DNA from: Acanthacorydalis orientalis
Lineage: Eukaryota; Arthropoda; Insecta; Megaloptera; Corydalidae
Reading direction: 5' to 3'
Length of the DNA stretch: 64,000 nt
Assembly (NCBI GenBank): GCA_034766995.1
Contig: CM068313.1
Span: forward strand, 14,952,512-15,016,511
Numbering within the stretch: the first letter of the stretch is position 1; every line of letters begins with the position of its first letter. Positions 37,811 through 51,839 of the stretch are shown piece by piece. The notes below the pieces were generated by a model. The model saw nothing but the letters and a program-made list of their open reading frames with translations. It was not told the DNA's origin and searched no databases. Made by a program: the position numbers and the translations under genes.

Positions 37811-39599
37811 ACACTATATTATTATATGATATCTTAAACAAAACTTTTAAAAAAATATTGTTTCTTAATAAGCATAACATTCGTGAAATGTTCAAGTTAA
37901 ATTCACAATATATTGATTAGATGCTAAGAATACTATTCATCTGTCGCTGCTAAAAATAAACTTTAGTATGGAATACTTTATGGACTGTTGTAAAATAATT
38001 CAATTTCATAATATGTTATTTCTAGTTTTCATGAAAAAACAACGACTGAAACGTATGCACATTCTGAAACTGAAGCATTATAAACATTTACTGTGTTACA
38101 TTAATTTCCTTTCTACGTGATCATCCTATGCTGTTAATAAAAAGTTGAATATATCATAGATGCTGAGTAGTTAAAGTGAACTACATTATTCATCACTGGA
38201 AAAACATTACCGTTTAAGGACATGATAGTAATTAATGTATTCGTGTTTTATGATTCAGCATATTTTTTATGCTTCATAAATTATAATTAGCGAAAAAAAA
38301 AATTAAATGTTCATAACTAGGTCCATTTAACGTCGTCATGTTTAGGTCACGAGTCATAAATTGTATACCCTTATTTTATGTCTCAGAGTATACTAAATAA
38401 AGCAGTAAACACGAATACATTTGAGAACGCATATACAAAATATACAGGTTTTCGTCGAAAGTCTTTGTACTGCGTATCCATGGTATTTCCTCGAGGGTTC
38501 AAATTTGCGAGCAGATACGACAAAATTTAAATGTCAGAGAACATACAGGTGGGACGTAATTAGTAGAGAATATTATGTGTTAATTATTCAACGAAAATCA
38601 AAATCAAGTACAACGCAACTTTGTGTAAATATTGTAAGAAAACACTAATATTTATTTTAGTAACAGAGAAAATATTTATCAACTTACAATAGTAAAATAA
38701 AAACAATTCAATGTTTCTTTGGGATTATTGTCATAAATCATGCTTTTATATATGAATATTTAAAAACTGTTATTAATAAAAATAACCAAATTACGGTATT
38801 TGGCACCGTGGATAAATTCACTTTCCTCATGAATCACTTTGCACATCACAAAAAAGTATTCTTCATATTCTTTCGAAATATTTAATAACTGCCGAATATT
38901 TTGAAAATAAAACTTTATATATTGCTTTTTATTTAAATTTTCACCCTTAAAATATATAAGAATTTATTTTATTTACCTTAAAATCGAAATCCTTTTCAAA
39001 AAAATATGATAATTTCTGCCCTTAATTAAATATGAAGTAGTAATCATTTACATTCAAAAATTATTACAATATTTTGATTATTGTATTCGATTATTTTAGT
39101 ACTGAAAGGTTTATCAATACACATTTGTCTTAATCGATTATGTTTTGGTGTTTTTTTTTTTTGGTTTTATTCTATAAATTATGTAAAACTTTATAAAAAC
39201 ATTTTTATTTGCTGTAAATCTATACTACATTAACATTCAATAATTGGAATAAAATAACCATTGCCTTATTATTTGAGTATTTTTAAAAAATAGCATTATA
39301 ATAAACACAAAAGTATACAAATATAAAGAAATAACAATTTTAGAAACTACTGCGTCAAATTGATTGACCTTTTAGACAGAAATAGAAAAAACTTTGACAC
39401 AAGTCAGTAGGCATTTATAAAAATGAATTACAGTTATATAGTGACATCATTCCGGGATCTCTGTGATCAATCAGATTTCATGTATATAAAAAAGTAGAAT
39501 ATGGATTTGAATAATTTAACTAATCATTTATCTACGATTGTCTCTGTACAGTTATTTTATATAAAATATGAAATTATATTCTGAAACTAAAAAATATAA

Positions 39600-40030
39600 T
39601 CGACCTAATGGACTAGAACTCACATTAGTATCTGAAATCAGGACACATTCGGATGTCACATTGATTTTAAACATTCACACGTTAATCTAATCAAATCGTA
39701 ATTACGAATAACGACTATAAACTGATTACACGATAATTACGAGTACAATTCGCACCATTTGCGCCTCATCCTGTATTAAGCGAATGTTGCTTACAAGGCC
39801 ATTGGTTACTGTAATATGACAAGAACTAGGAGTTTGTGTTTAGTGGCAAACAATTTGTATGGCCCGCGACGACTCCCAACGCTTGTGACTGTTATCGTTA
39901 AAACGATGCAAGCACCATCTTGGGACTGGTACATATAACTGGAATTGTTACGCATTCGATATAAATGGTGTAACTTCTAAACGAAGATAAATTGACATTT
40001 GCCTAATCCGACAGTATTTAAAGTTATAGA
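39600..40030. other. Mixed-composition non-coding island
   Basis: A stretch with more G+C than its flanks (GGCCCGCGACGACTCCCAAC, ACGATGCAAGCACCATCTTG) and no open frame that looks like a protein. It is a candidate enhancer or untranslated exon; no more can be said. Confidence 0.2.
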
Positions 40031-40418
40031 ATGCCGTGTCGTGTAATTCACTTTATTATGTGCTATTTGTTTCAGATTACTGGTTTGATTTGTGCCACTG
40101 GATTGGTCTTGTGTGTACACAAACACACCAGACTCGCAATGCGTACATATCTACACACACACACACATACATACATTTATTTTTTCTTATACTATACGTT
40201 TCAATTTATATATTCTTAAAGTATTTGTACGTTGTACTGAATTGACTTTAAATTACAATTTGTATTTGTTTTTATGTTCCTGTTATGATAAATTAAATAT
40301 ATACGAACGTCAATTGAAACAAGTATTGGAATTTTATATTGGATTCTTTGAAATATTTATACAATTGAAAAATAAAATTGCTTTTTCAAGGAGCCATACT
40401 TACATTGGCATACACACA

Positions 40419-40421
<3 letters not shown>

Positions 40422-40480
<59 letters not shown>
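40422..40480. repeat. (TA)n microsatellite
   Basis: Pure TA run of about 58 bp, with a second, shorter one at 40543-40565. Confidence 0.97.
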
Positions 40481-40483
<3 letters not shown>

Positions 40484-40532
40484 ACCATTAATTTGTGTTT
40501 GGCTTAATAAATAAATTTTTATTTATCAACAT

Positions 40533-40566
<34 letters not shown>

Positions 40567-41227
40567 TATTCGAACAAATATGCCTAGTAAAAGCTATTGA
40601 ATATAAATATTTTAAATGAATAATGAACGATATTAACACAAAATAAAATAAAAGAAAAAGAAAAATATAGCATAGCAGCAAGAAAATTAAATAGAATTTA
40701 ACATTAAAAAATGATTATCTGGCACAACAATAAGTGAAACATCCAACTATCGAAAAGTTTTAAATGTTTTGTTTAAGAATCCTACTAAGTGAAATAATTT
40801 TTTTAAGAAAATACAACAAAATCATAGTATAAAATAACTGATTTATCCGTGTAATTTGTGCCTTGCGGATGGCGAGTTTAAACATATAATTCGCGGTTTA
40901 GCACGGAGAATGAGTGAATGTTTAATCTTTCATAGAAGCTTTCGTGCCTGGAATGAACTGCATTCCTGTGTTGAAACCACAGTCATTGCAGTGAAACCCT
41001 TTAAGAATATAATAAGCTGGAGAAGTGAGTGAAAATTGAAGACTTGTTCTTTACTATTTTTTTTTGCTACCAGATTTTCTGTCTTAAGCGGATGTTAATA
41101 CAATGTTGATGTTTGATACAATTACTGTTCCTAGAAGTGAATATATAAAATATAAAAAAGGTTAAACAATTAAAATTTTAAAAATCAAACGACCAAACGA
41201 CCAATCAATAGATGATATTTACTTATT

Positions 41228-41277
<50 letters not shown>

Positions 41278-42639
41278 CCTATATATGTAATGAATTAAAC
41301 TATTTAAAAAATGTAATATAACTGTACTATCGTTTCTAAATCGAAAACTTTTAAAGTTTTGAAAGATTTTCTCAGTATTCACAAAATGATCAGATATTCA
41401 AGAAGGGAGCATTAAGCTAAACGAAAAAAATCACATAAAAATAAACTCGAACTACATGAAGAATAGATGAGTACCATGATAGAGTGTTCTGTAAGAAAAT
41501 CTTGAAAAAAAAGTGCTGAATGTACGTTGACAATGCAAACGTCAATCCCTAAGGGCTACATTTCCGAAATCTGTTTTTAACAATACGTTGGCTTTAGTTA
41601 CATGTTTTATAGTTAGGAAGAAAATTTGAAACAAATTTATCGCTCAATAAAAGCACTAATAATAAAATAGGGTCGAAAATAGGTTTTATTCAATGTACAC
41701 AAGTTAAAAGATTGACACTAGATAATTGGATGAATTATGAATAACAATGTTTATATTAGTCATTGAACATGTTGTAATAAATTGGAGTTTATTATCACTC
41801 TGCATTTTCAATGAAATTATTTACGAATGATATATTTTATTGTTTCGTGGAAAATACAATTAAATTATATTAAAAGCAAAAGTTCATTTTAAAAAATTCG
41901 AATAATATTTTGGTATTTAATGCAATTGATTGGTTAACAAAAACAAAGATACTACTAAAAAAATAATTGTTCTAATACAGTTTTTGGTTCTTTGATTAAA
42001 TTCACTTTCAGAAATCATTTTACTTGTTTTGCATTAATTTTTTTGTACATCTATATTATGAGCTTAATGGAATATTATAAAAATGCACATAAGCAAGAAT
42101 AAAAATGATCGTTTCTGAATTAAAAAAAATTTTAATGAGAAACTCTTTATGGTTTTTAGAGCTATAAAAAATAATTTATGAAAATAATTGTTTATATATA
42201 AATCAACTAAATAATTTTTACATAAAATTTTTTTATTAATTTAATTAAAAATTAAAAAAATGTATTTTTTTATCTTATTTGTAAATGGTAAGAATATATT
42301 AACTTAAATAATTTTATTTCAATCTGTATTTTATTTTATTTAAAAGAATATGAATAATAAATCGTTATTTTCAAAAAAATTAAACAATAAATCGTAGTAT
42401 CGTTTTTATAAAATCAGTAAGATATTAGAAAAAAAATAATTAATATTCAAAACATAGGATTATTATTCGCTTGTTATTTAAATGAATGATTGATTTTTTT
42501 TTAAAAAAAGGAAATTATAATAGAAACGAAAATTGCTTTAAATAAAAATAAAAATGAAAATATTACAACAAAGTAAGTAGATAATTGAAATTTAAAGAGA
42601 TAACATTTCACACTGAAGAACAGTAAGATCTGGAAATAA

Positions 42640-43300
42640 AATACTTTGTTGAATTATTAGCTATTTCACAGTCGTTTAACGAAAGAAATAATCCTGTCTA
42701 AAGCAACTCTGTCCATGTCGTGTTGTGCGGCTGATTAACTACAGATAATTATTTTTCGCTTACAGATCGTACATATAAATTAATGTACATCGAGTTCAGT
42801 TCAAAGTTATTTAACCATAGGTTAATAAATATTTATGGTCTGTCGTGGTTTACGCTAGCAAATATCTACGTATAAATCGCATACTGTTTATTATCTGCGT
42901 ATAGTGTTAGCAACTACAAACGACTGCTGTGTTTACTAAGGACGGCAATGCAATTAGTATAACAAACGTTTCATTGTGTACGGACTGTATTAAACGAAAC
43001 TTCTTAACACATAAATGGAACATTTGCCAAAGTTCGCGAAAAATATTACGAAGACGATGGAGGATACTAAACGATAATTAAAATAATTACTTAGATGTAT
43101 CACGTACGAGTTTTAATATACGTTCACTAACCGAAATAGTTTTCTTTTACAAGTGGGTTTCATGATTTATGTAACAATGTATGAATTAATAATTAAACTT
43201 TTAAGTATATGTGCGGAGATAACTTCATCGTACGAACAATGCTCTTGAAACGGAAATCCTGATTCCAGTCGTTCATTTAAATGATTTTCATTTAACTTTA
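42640..43300. other. Mixed-composition non-coding island
   Basis: The sequence is less AT-rich and free of microsatellites (GTCGTGTTGTGCGGCTGATT, CTGTCGTGGTTTACGCTAGC, ATCACGTACGAGTTTTAATA). No coding match on either strand. In insect introns such islands often mark conserved regulatory elements; that is inference. Confidence 0.2.
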
Positions 43301-43554
43301 TTTATTCATACGAATGTTCCTGTAAAATCGTTATGTTTATAGGAAAGAAATTCAAAATCGGAATATAATATATAAATTGATAACTATGACTTCTTATTTA
43401 TGAAATTGTATAAAAAGTTCGTTCAGCCTTTTGAATAAAAAAACTTGTCAACATTTTTCATGATAGAAATATTATTATGTTCAGTATTTTCTTTCACCAT
43501 GTATGAGTAATTTGTTTATCCATTGCTCCAAAATCCAAATACGTATATCTCTCT

Positions 43555-43569
<15 letters not shown>

Positions 43570-43588
<19 letters not shown>

Positions 43589-43785
43589 ATATAAAATCGA
43601 AATTATCCATAAAAAATAAAAAAATCAATGGTGTTGACTTATTTATTTGGGACGAGGATACTATGATATCCAAATATGTTTATTGTTTCATTCGGTTACA
43701 TGCACAATTGACAAGTGAGCGAGACCAGTGACTCTGGGGGTTGACAAGCGAAATGAGTAGGGGGCGTAGCTCCTCGGTGTTAGTA
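43570..43785 (+). mobile_element. Degraded Helitron-like 3' end
   Basis: GAGTAGGGGGCGTAGCTCCT followed by CGGTGTTAGT is a mutated version of the terminal hairpin at 37.57 kb (GAGTAGGGGGCATAGCCCCC). The stem is partly broken (GCTCC for GCCCC). The upstream part contains no coding sequence. The left limit is a guess. Confidence 0.4.
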
Positions 43786-45353
43786 AAAGAGTGTTTGAAC
43801 TAATTTTTGTATTTTTTGTAAGATTATAAATAGTTGTTTATTTATTTTTTCTAAATCTAAATTGTAATTAATTGGAAATAAAAAGTATCTAGACTAAAAT
43901 ATTATCAAGAACAAATGTTATAACATTTTTATTTCATGTAATATATTTCCAAACAATGTACAGTAATATAATATATTTCTTGTCGTGAAAATTATACTCA
44001 AGACCCATAAATATAAACTTTATATAAATAATGCAGCGTTTTACATTATAATAGTAACCGAAAACAATTCAACACTATATTTTAAAATAATGTCCTTCAC
44101 ATCGAGCGACAATAATAAAATAATTAAAAAATATTTTTTCCGCCATACAACCATACAAACTTTACATTTACCGTATTCCGCTTATGCGATGAAAGGACAC
44201 ATGCTTGTAACAAGTAAATCACACCGTACACAATAGAGCGGAATTCTGAAAACTGGAACAGTTTCCGCCCCGTGAAATGTTATGAAAGCTTTGATCCACA
44301 AAGAAGAAGAATCTCTACGTTACGTTCGCTGAATAAACCTTTAGTCAGTGACGTTTCGTCAGTTTCGAAATATGTTTGATAGTTATCGGTTGAGTTACTT
44401 TCAAATGTCAGGCAGATGCGGATATCCGAAGCGGAATTTTTGTATTTTTTATATATATTATTATAAATATTTGACGGTGGATGTTTTAAATTCAATGAAT
44501 AAAATGATTTATAATATTTGTCGCAGAAAATATATATCAATGATTGTACAAAGCGGATAAACTACTATATATTGTCAAATATTAAAAGATCAAAGTTTTA
44601 AATAAAAATTTGTCTGAAGCAACAATCACAAAACGATCTTATCTTTTGAATATTTCTTTATAGGATTTTTGAATTGTTTAAATTATTCCTAATAAGAATT
44701 GTTAAAAAATTATGATTCGCATTGATAAGAAGTCTCTATAAATAAATTTTACTATATTCTAAAAAAATCTAATTAATCAAAGTTTATGAAAATTGTTAAC
44801 ATCTATACAATACTTGCTGATATTATTTCAATATTGATATTTGAGTGTATGTACTATTATTGTAAATCATCCTAGTATGTATTTTTTCAAATTAAAATAA
44901 GTCTTCAAACAAATGTAAAACTAAAAAAATATCGAAAAAATAAAAACGTATACATATATTTCAATATCTATTACCTGTTCATTAAAATATCTTGAACAGA
45001 AACAATTATAATTCATCAAATATCATTTGAGACAAATTAGAAAAATATATAAAAAATATAAGTATCAAAATTAATCTTTGAAAAATATACGAAGCTTTCT
45101 CTTTAAGAACAACACTGTGCATGTAATATTTTTATAAAAATGAATAATTCTACCGTTCTATTAAAGAATGGACTTAAATTTTATTTTAATGTAAAAATTC
45201 ATTTATAAGTTCTACAAGAGTTTTTCTTTATAATTAATAAATTATTAGATAATATTAAATAATAATAATGTAATAATTAGCTCGTGCTAAATTCATTAAA
45301 TTTTTGTTATTTACTTCGTTTCTCAGACCCCGTATTTTTCTGTTTAATATTTA

Positions 45354-45356
<3 letters not shown>

Positions 45357-45410
<54 letters not shown>
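45357..45410. repeat. (TA)n microsatellite
   Basis: Pure TA run of about 50 bp passing into GTATGTATATG. Confidence 0.97.
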
Positions 45411-45417
<7 letters not shown>

Positions 45418-45997
45418 ATGTATATAAATTACATGAGGTAAGTTATTTAAATTTTTATGTTTCGAGCAAAATTTTACTTTTATGTAGAGGAACTGCGACT
45501 GTTGTGATTCCATACAATTTTATTTCATTGTTCTCCGTCATTTTTCTTTCTAATATTCTTTTTACGATACTGAAAATGGCAACATTTATGAAATATATGT
45601 AACAATAACGGAACGAAATTTAAATATTTTTCAAAACAAATCGGGGAAACTGGAAAAATTAAATAGAAATTTACATTCGACACGGAATGTACCTAATGTA
45701 ACGACGAATCGATTTAAATCAAGAAGCATTGATAAATAACTGGCTTTGTACGAGTCGCTACTGATTCTATTTATTAGTTCAGCTTTATCACTCGCTTTCA
45801 ACTAACAACTAGCATGCGGTTTTACGCTTATGCTTGAGGCCTATGCCACACAGCAAGCCTCAAGCGTCTAAAATGTAATTTATATGCACATAAACGACAC
45901 TTGAACATAGAGGACTGCGCTACACCTTTGTTGTGGATGCTTCTGCGGTTCGGCTGGTGACACTTCTTTACCAAGGTACACATACATTCATTCGAAT

Positions 45998-46029
<32 letters not shown>

Positions 46030-46314
46030 GTATATGTATGTATATGTATATATGTACTATGTACAAACATACGGAGTGCAAGTGAAATTAAGTCATCAAA
46101 TGTACGCTTCTGAAAATGTATATGGAAATAGTGTGATTCATATGGAAAATTGAAAATAATAGCTCTAACAAATAATGAATTCGATATTGAATTGTTGTGG
46201 AACAGGACTACTACATAAGTGTAAATTGAATTCGAGAAGTGGTAGAGAAATAATTAACCTTTTAGTCATATACTCACATATTTATGAATACGTGAATGTG
46301 TATATTTTCTTTTA

Positions 46315-46985
46315 TCAGGTTGGTAGAAAAATAATTGCGATTTATGATAGTTTTGATCATAAGCGTAAAATGTAGTTTTACGTTTTCCTAGCTGTTTTAA
46401 GTGATTCAGAACTGGTGGATGAATAACTATGCGTAACTATTCGGTTGGTAGAAAAATAATTGCACTTTATGACCTTCAAATTTATATACATTTTTCCAAT
46501 TGTGATCCAGAATTGTTGGATGACTAACACTTAGCTTTTGTGCAAGATCTTGAATTGTTATGGGTGGTTCTGATTCAGCTAAGGCCTTCATTTCGTTATG
46601 AACTGAAAAAGGACGCCCGCGACGTTCGTCATCTTGAAATCTCTCGTCCCCTCAGAACAAAATTTTTTAAATCAAGAATACCGTACGTTCCTTAAAAGTA
46701 CCCACAACAAAAGTATCGTTTAGTTTACGAGTAGTTTCTACTACTTTGTCATCCGTTTTGAACTCATACGAAAATGATCTTATTTGCTTCTATTCCATCT
46801 TTAATTCAATAGTCTGTTTGAAACAAAATTAATAATAAAATCAAAGTCAATTTTATCAAAATACAGACTGAAAATTGAACTTTGAAATTATATTAACATG
46901 AATATGTTGAAATGACACTTTCATTGAGAAAAATTAGGAAGTCAGAAAACAAAAACTGTAATTATTTTCCTATCAATCTAATATA
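46315..46985 (-). mobile_element. Mariner deletion derivative, family A copy 5, with a duplicated end
   Basis: Two left ends in the same orientation lie about 125 bp apart (AGGTTGGTAGAAAAATAATT near 46318 and GGTTGGTAGAAAAATAATTG near 46441). A single right end (TTTTCCTATCAATCTAATAT) follows near 46985. The minus strand carries decayed N-terminal transposase. One copy probably inserted into, or recombined with, the end of another. Confidence 0.82.
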
Positions 46986-47337
46986 AAACTTGAAAATTGT
47001 TTATGAAAGAGCTGATTTATGATCCATAATATTTTTTATTTTATCTCTAAGGATACTGTCTGTTACGATGACTTTCTTTACCTCACTATTTATAATTGTT
47101 TTAATCTAATATTTTTTAACAATGTATAAATTAATATTGACATTTCAAACGACATAAAAGAATTAATATTTTCAGGTTATAAACATTCTCTGCTAGATAG
47201 AGACTACTTCCTAATTATCATAATTTTTTTTTAGTCATTTTCGTATGTTATTTTTAAAAACATACTTAACAATAATGATAATTATTTAATAATAACAACA
47301 GAAAAGGAAAACAAGTATCATTAAGCACATCATTTTT

Positions 47338-47918
47338 ATTATGTTGGTAGGAAAATAATTGCGGTTTCTGTTTTATGAGTTCTAACATTAATTTTTTCAA
47401 TGAAATTTTCATTTCATCGTGCTCATGTTAATATTGTTTTAAAGTGTATTTTTCAGTCTATATTTTGGTAAAATTAACTTTAGTTTTATTGTTAATTTTG
47501 TTTCAAATTGGAATATTGAATAATAGATAGAAAAGAAGTAAATAAGGGATTTTTTGTATGAGCTCAAAACGAGTGGTAAAATAACAGAAACTGTTCGTAA
47601 ATTAAATGATGCTTTTGGTGTGGGTACTGTTAAGGAACGTACGATGCAATAGTGGTTCCAAAAATTTCGTACTGGGGACGAGAGCTTTGAAAATGAAGAA
47701 GGTCGCGAACGTATTTCTTCAGTTCATAACGACCAACTGAAGGCGTTAGTTGAATCAGAACCACTCACAACAATTCGAGAGTTTGTGTGAGAGAAAAAAG
47801 TTAGGTGTTAGTCATCCAATAGTTTTGGGTCACTTAAAACAGCTAGAAAAATCAAAAAAGAGAAAAGTATATTAATTTAAAGGCCATAAACTGCAATTAT
47901 TTTTCTACCACCCTAATA
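47338..47918 (+). mobile_element. Mariner deletion derivative, family A copy 6
   Basis: The ends are TTATGTTGGTAGGAAAATAA and TTTTTCTACCACCCTAATA. The interior reads LYELKTSGK, ETVRKLNDAFGVGTVKERTM, FQKFRTGDESFENEEGRER, SSVHNDQLKALVESEPLTTI and KQLEKSKK with few stops. It is one of the better-preserved copies of the N-terminal domain. The usual ATG of the transposase has become ATAG. Confidence 0.87.
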
Positions 47919-48578
47919 CTATCAAGTCATGCAAGTTTTTTATATGAAGAGTAAAAAATGATTTTGTATTTGAATATTGTTTTAAATTAGCAGTGACTAG
48001 GAATGTAAAGCATAACCATCTTATAAGTAAATCAAAGAAAAAAAAATAATAAAATGTATGTATGAATTTTTTGAACAATCTTCTAAAGAAAGTACAGATT
48101 TAATTATAAATGAGTTAAATATTTTTTATTGGTCAATTTGTACTATTATTCATGATTTGTATAATTTTATGAATCGAACTAAACATTGTTCTACGATATA
48201 TCTCATGAACCATATTTTTTTCAAAAGGATAAATAGAATATTTACCTACATTCTAGTGTAAATATAAAATTGTGTTAATTTAATACCTTATTATGATTAA
48301 GAAATTATATTTAACATCTATATTATTAAAAACAAAGTTTTTAATTTTTAAAACTTTCACATTGTACTTTCATGTAAATATGTTTTAAAACATTATTAAT
48401 TCGTACATTTACGAATATACTTTTTAATAAATGCCGTATAATTTAGTAATAAAAAAATGTATAAAAGTGACTGAAGAGAAGTAACAAGATGGGAATAAAA
48501 ATTAATTATTATAATGGAACTACTAAAAACTTTTCAGATGAAAAAACAATTATGTAATAGCAAACTACAAAGAACTAT

Positions 48579-48579
<1 letters not shown>

Positions 48580-48641
<62 letters not shown>
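48580..48641. repeat. (TA)n microsatellite
   Basis: Pure TA run of about 61 bp. Confidence 0.98.
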
Positions 48642-48644
<3 letters not shown>

Positions 48645-49137
48645 CTAGACGAGTCTAGAAAGTAATTCATTCAGAAATAAAAATAATAAGATCAAAATGT
48701 TCGTATTTCATATTGATTAAACAGTACGTGATACGTTGTTATAAAAACAAAACGATTTCACTTGAGGGAAAAGAAAGAAAAGAACTGCACGTTGAAAGTG
48801 AAAAAATTAAAATACTAATTAGTCTCTTGTTTGTACGCTTTGAAAATTACACACAAAGTCAAGAGCTGATATTTTTTAATTTCTCATGAAAACTGAAAGA
48901 CGAAATCATCGTAAAAGGTGATGCACAGAGAATTGAAATAGAAACGAAACAAGCAAAACACATTATGTAATTATTTAATTGTTTTCTGTTTTTTTTTTCA
49001 TTCAAAAGGAATTTAATTAACAGTTTATAATGAAAGATTACTGTGATATGTACGATATTTAATGTTTAGAATCATCGATAAGTGTTCTGTCTTGAAATTT
49101 TATTTGTTAAACAAGTTTCACAAAATAAAACATTTGT

Positions 49138-49956
49138 TAGGAGGTTGCATTGATAGCCGCTGTTTTTTGTGTTTTTTTAAGCATTCATTTCAATAACAAA
49201 ATGTGTGAAGTCATTAATCAAAGTACTTGACTTCGGAAGCTATGACTTTTTCCCACTTTTCTGGCAGAAGTTAAATTCCGCGACGAAAGAATGGTCTGTC
49301 TTTTGAGCCAATTCATTCAGAAACCTAATTTTCGACTTCTCCGTAGTCGTGGAAATGTGCATCTTCCAAAGCGTGTTGCATCGATCGGAACAGATGATAA
49401 TCGCTTGAGGTTAGGGTCCGGACAATACACTGGGTGCGGAAGAACCTCCCATTTGAGCTCCATCATTGTTTGTTACACGGCTATTGCAATACGGGACTGA
49501 GCATTGTAATGGAGAAGATCACTTTTCAGAGATTTGATGCAATTGACAGTCGTTTTTGCATGCAGTTGTTCGTCTTTGAACTTTTTCGATTGACCTGACC
49601 TTTGTTTATCGTGAACGGCACAATCACTACTTTTGAATCGTCGAAACCAATCTCTACATACTGTTTCTGATGGAGCAGATTCAACATAAGTTTTCTCAAG
49701 CAATCGATGAGCTTCAGCAGCACTTTTTTTCAAATCAAAGTAGTGTAGGAGTACAGATCGGAGAAACAACTTATTGCGTTCCATTTTAATTCCGTTATAG
49801 AAAAGCATTTGTGTAAACAAAGGATGGAACCTGCTGACTGAATTTTAGTGGGAAATGTTCACACTTCAAAATGACATAAAATACATTTATCACTGTCCAC
49901 AGCATACCCACCTAGAGCGATATACACGTGAACAGCGGATTCAATGCAACCTCCTA
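49138..49956 (-). mobile_element. Mariner element C with both ends and TA duplication
   Basis: The left end GGAGGTTGCATTGATAGCCG (49140 on) and the right end TCAATGCAACCTCC (49941-49954) are inverted repeats. TA flanks both sides (49138-49139 and 49955-49956), the mariner target duplication. The minus strand encodes a truncated transposase. Confidence 0.88.
49240..49784 (-). pseudogene. Mariner transposase, internally deleted (N-terminus joined to C-terminus)
   Basis: The start is the ATG at 49784 (MERNKLFLRS). The N-terminal DNA-binding part is clear: KKSAAEAHRLLEKTYVESAP, RDWFRRFKSSD and SGQSKKFKDEQ. It then jumps to DLLHYNAQSRIAIAV and ELKWEVLPHPVYCPD, which in an intact mariner come well over 100 residues later. 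The second catalytic position is YN instead of DN, and a stop and frameshift follow. The product cannot transpose. Confidence 0.8.
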
Positions 49957-51839
49957 TTATTTTATAATTTTAAAGTAAATTAAATAACATTTGATAAAAT
50001 TTGAATCAGAAAATACGAGACAATTGGAACTTTAGATATACAAAAAATAAAACTCTTATAAATTTTTATTCTCTAGAATTATTTTGATTTTGGCTATTTT
50101 AACTACAAAGTACAAGATTCATCGTTTTTAAAAAAAATGCATCCCAAATACTCTCAATAGTAATAAAATGTACTGACTATTTGGTTTTGTATTGTTAAGT
50201 CTTTTAATTAGAATCTTAATTCAAAATTAAACCAACAAAATATTATTCCGCAAAGCTTTATCATTTTAATATTTTTATGACGTTATAGTTTACAAAACAA
50301 ACCATAAAAATAATTTAAAATGTTCATTAAGGCTTTTAACACATACAGTTGTTAATTTTCACTAGTAAAACGTATTTCCGTGTATATAAACGGGTAAACC
50401 AACATTGCAATTTACTGGTCAACCATTACCAAGACGTACTATCACCATAACTCCTGCACAACAACGGTGACAACATCTTCCGGATTATGTTTAAACACAA
50501 CTGTGGTTATTTTCATACAAAGATAATTGTGTAAACGTTGAAGTCGTGCAAAAAATAATATTTGCTTACGTTTTTATACGCATAAATTTTATATATCTGA
50601 TTATTCTTCTTAAATTATAATTTCACTTTTGTATAAGATTAAAAAAATATCAAGACTAGATATCATGAGATCAAATATCTAATTCATAATTTATATTATC
50701 TTTCATTATTTCAAATATTACACTCAACAGAAAAATTATTTTTCTGAAATATTTTTATACTAAAATCGTTTTGAATGTTTTTAAATATAATTAAATGTAT
50801 TAAAAATATAGTTAAAGTGGGTGAATAAGTAATATACGAGGAAAATAAACAGATTTAATAAAATATATTCAAAAACATAAACTTGAGAAGAATTTGAATA
50901 GCTAGGTAGACTAGAAAATGAACGTTTGAAAATTTTTATTATTGACTAGCTATCACGTCGAATCATTGAGCAATGTGTTTAATAGTTTGGGATGCAAATA
51001 TGACTAATTACAATAAAAATGCATTTTCAAAAATGAATCAGTACCTCACATAGTAAAAAGATCAGCGATATTTTCTGTATTCGAACTTTTATGGGGATGG
51101 AATCAATATTGAAACGTGTTTAAACAGATTAGAATGATCAATGAATATTTGTTAAAAGTTTTAATTAAAAAAACCTTGTAGCTTGTAAGATAGTCATTCA
51201 TTTAAGAAAGTAGATTTAGTTATTGTCGATATTAAATTAGAAAAATAGTTTGTTTTAAAAAATTAATAATCATAATTGTTGATATTTTATTGTATGTTTG
51301 ATACATGTGATCCCGTTGATACTATTCATGGTGGTCTTATTCCTTTTGATTTGATAAGTGTCTGCCCTTCATTACTAGTTTCGGGACGAGTGTCACACTC
51401 AGGTAGATGGCGGACACTAATTTTAAATCTGATTTATTTTCTATTTATATGTGTTTTTAGATGAAATGTAGTTATACATTTAGGGTATGAAATATATTCG
51501 GATATGTAAAAATAAATATTTCGGTCAAACGCACAATGATCCCAAATCGAAAAAATCTGGCCAAAATATGCAGGTGTTTTTTAATTTTTATAAAAGTTTG
51601 TATTTAGGAGTTTTTGGAGTCGCTGATTACCAATTTGAAGTCAAATTTTAAAAAAATGAAACAAGGATTCAAAATAGCATACCACTTTTTTAAAAAATAA
51701 TTCATTTTTTTAAACTCTGTATTTAGAAGTTTTCGGGATTGCTGATTGCGAATCTAAAGTCAAATTTAAAAAAAAAACAAAATAGTAGGTTCAGAATGGC
51801 TCATCACTTTGTTAAAAAATCAAATTTTTTAGAAACTCC

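Larger units (their letters stand above)
38000..46300. other. Long stretch without a recognised gene
   Basis: Contains microsatellites, the Helitron-like end at 43.7 kb and the two mixed-composition islands listed separately (39.6-40.0 and 42.6-43.3 kb). All open frames examined are short and low-complexity or pass through TA/CA tracts. Confidence 0.5.

Noticed and set aside
40092..40514. 140-codon plus-strand frame
   Set aside because: Much of it is a CA/TA microsatellite translation and the remainder has no recognisable motif.
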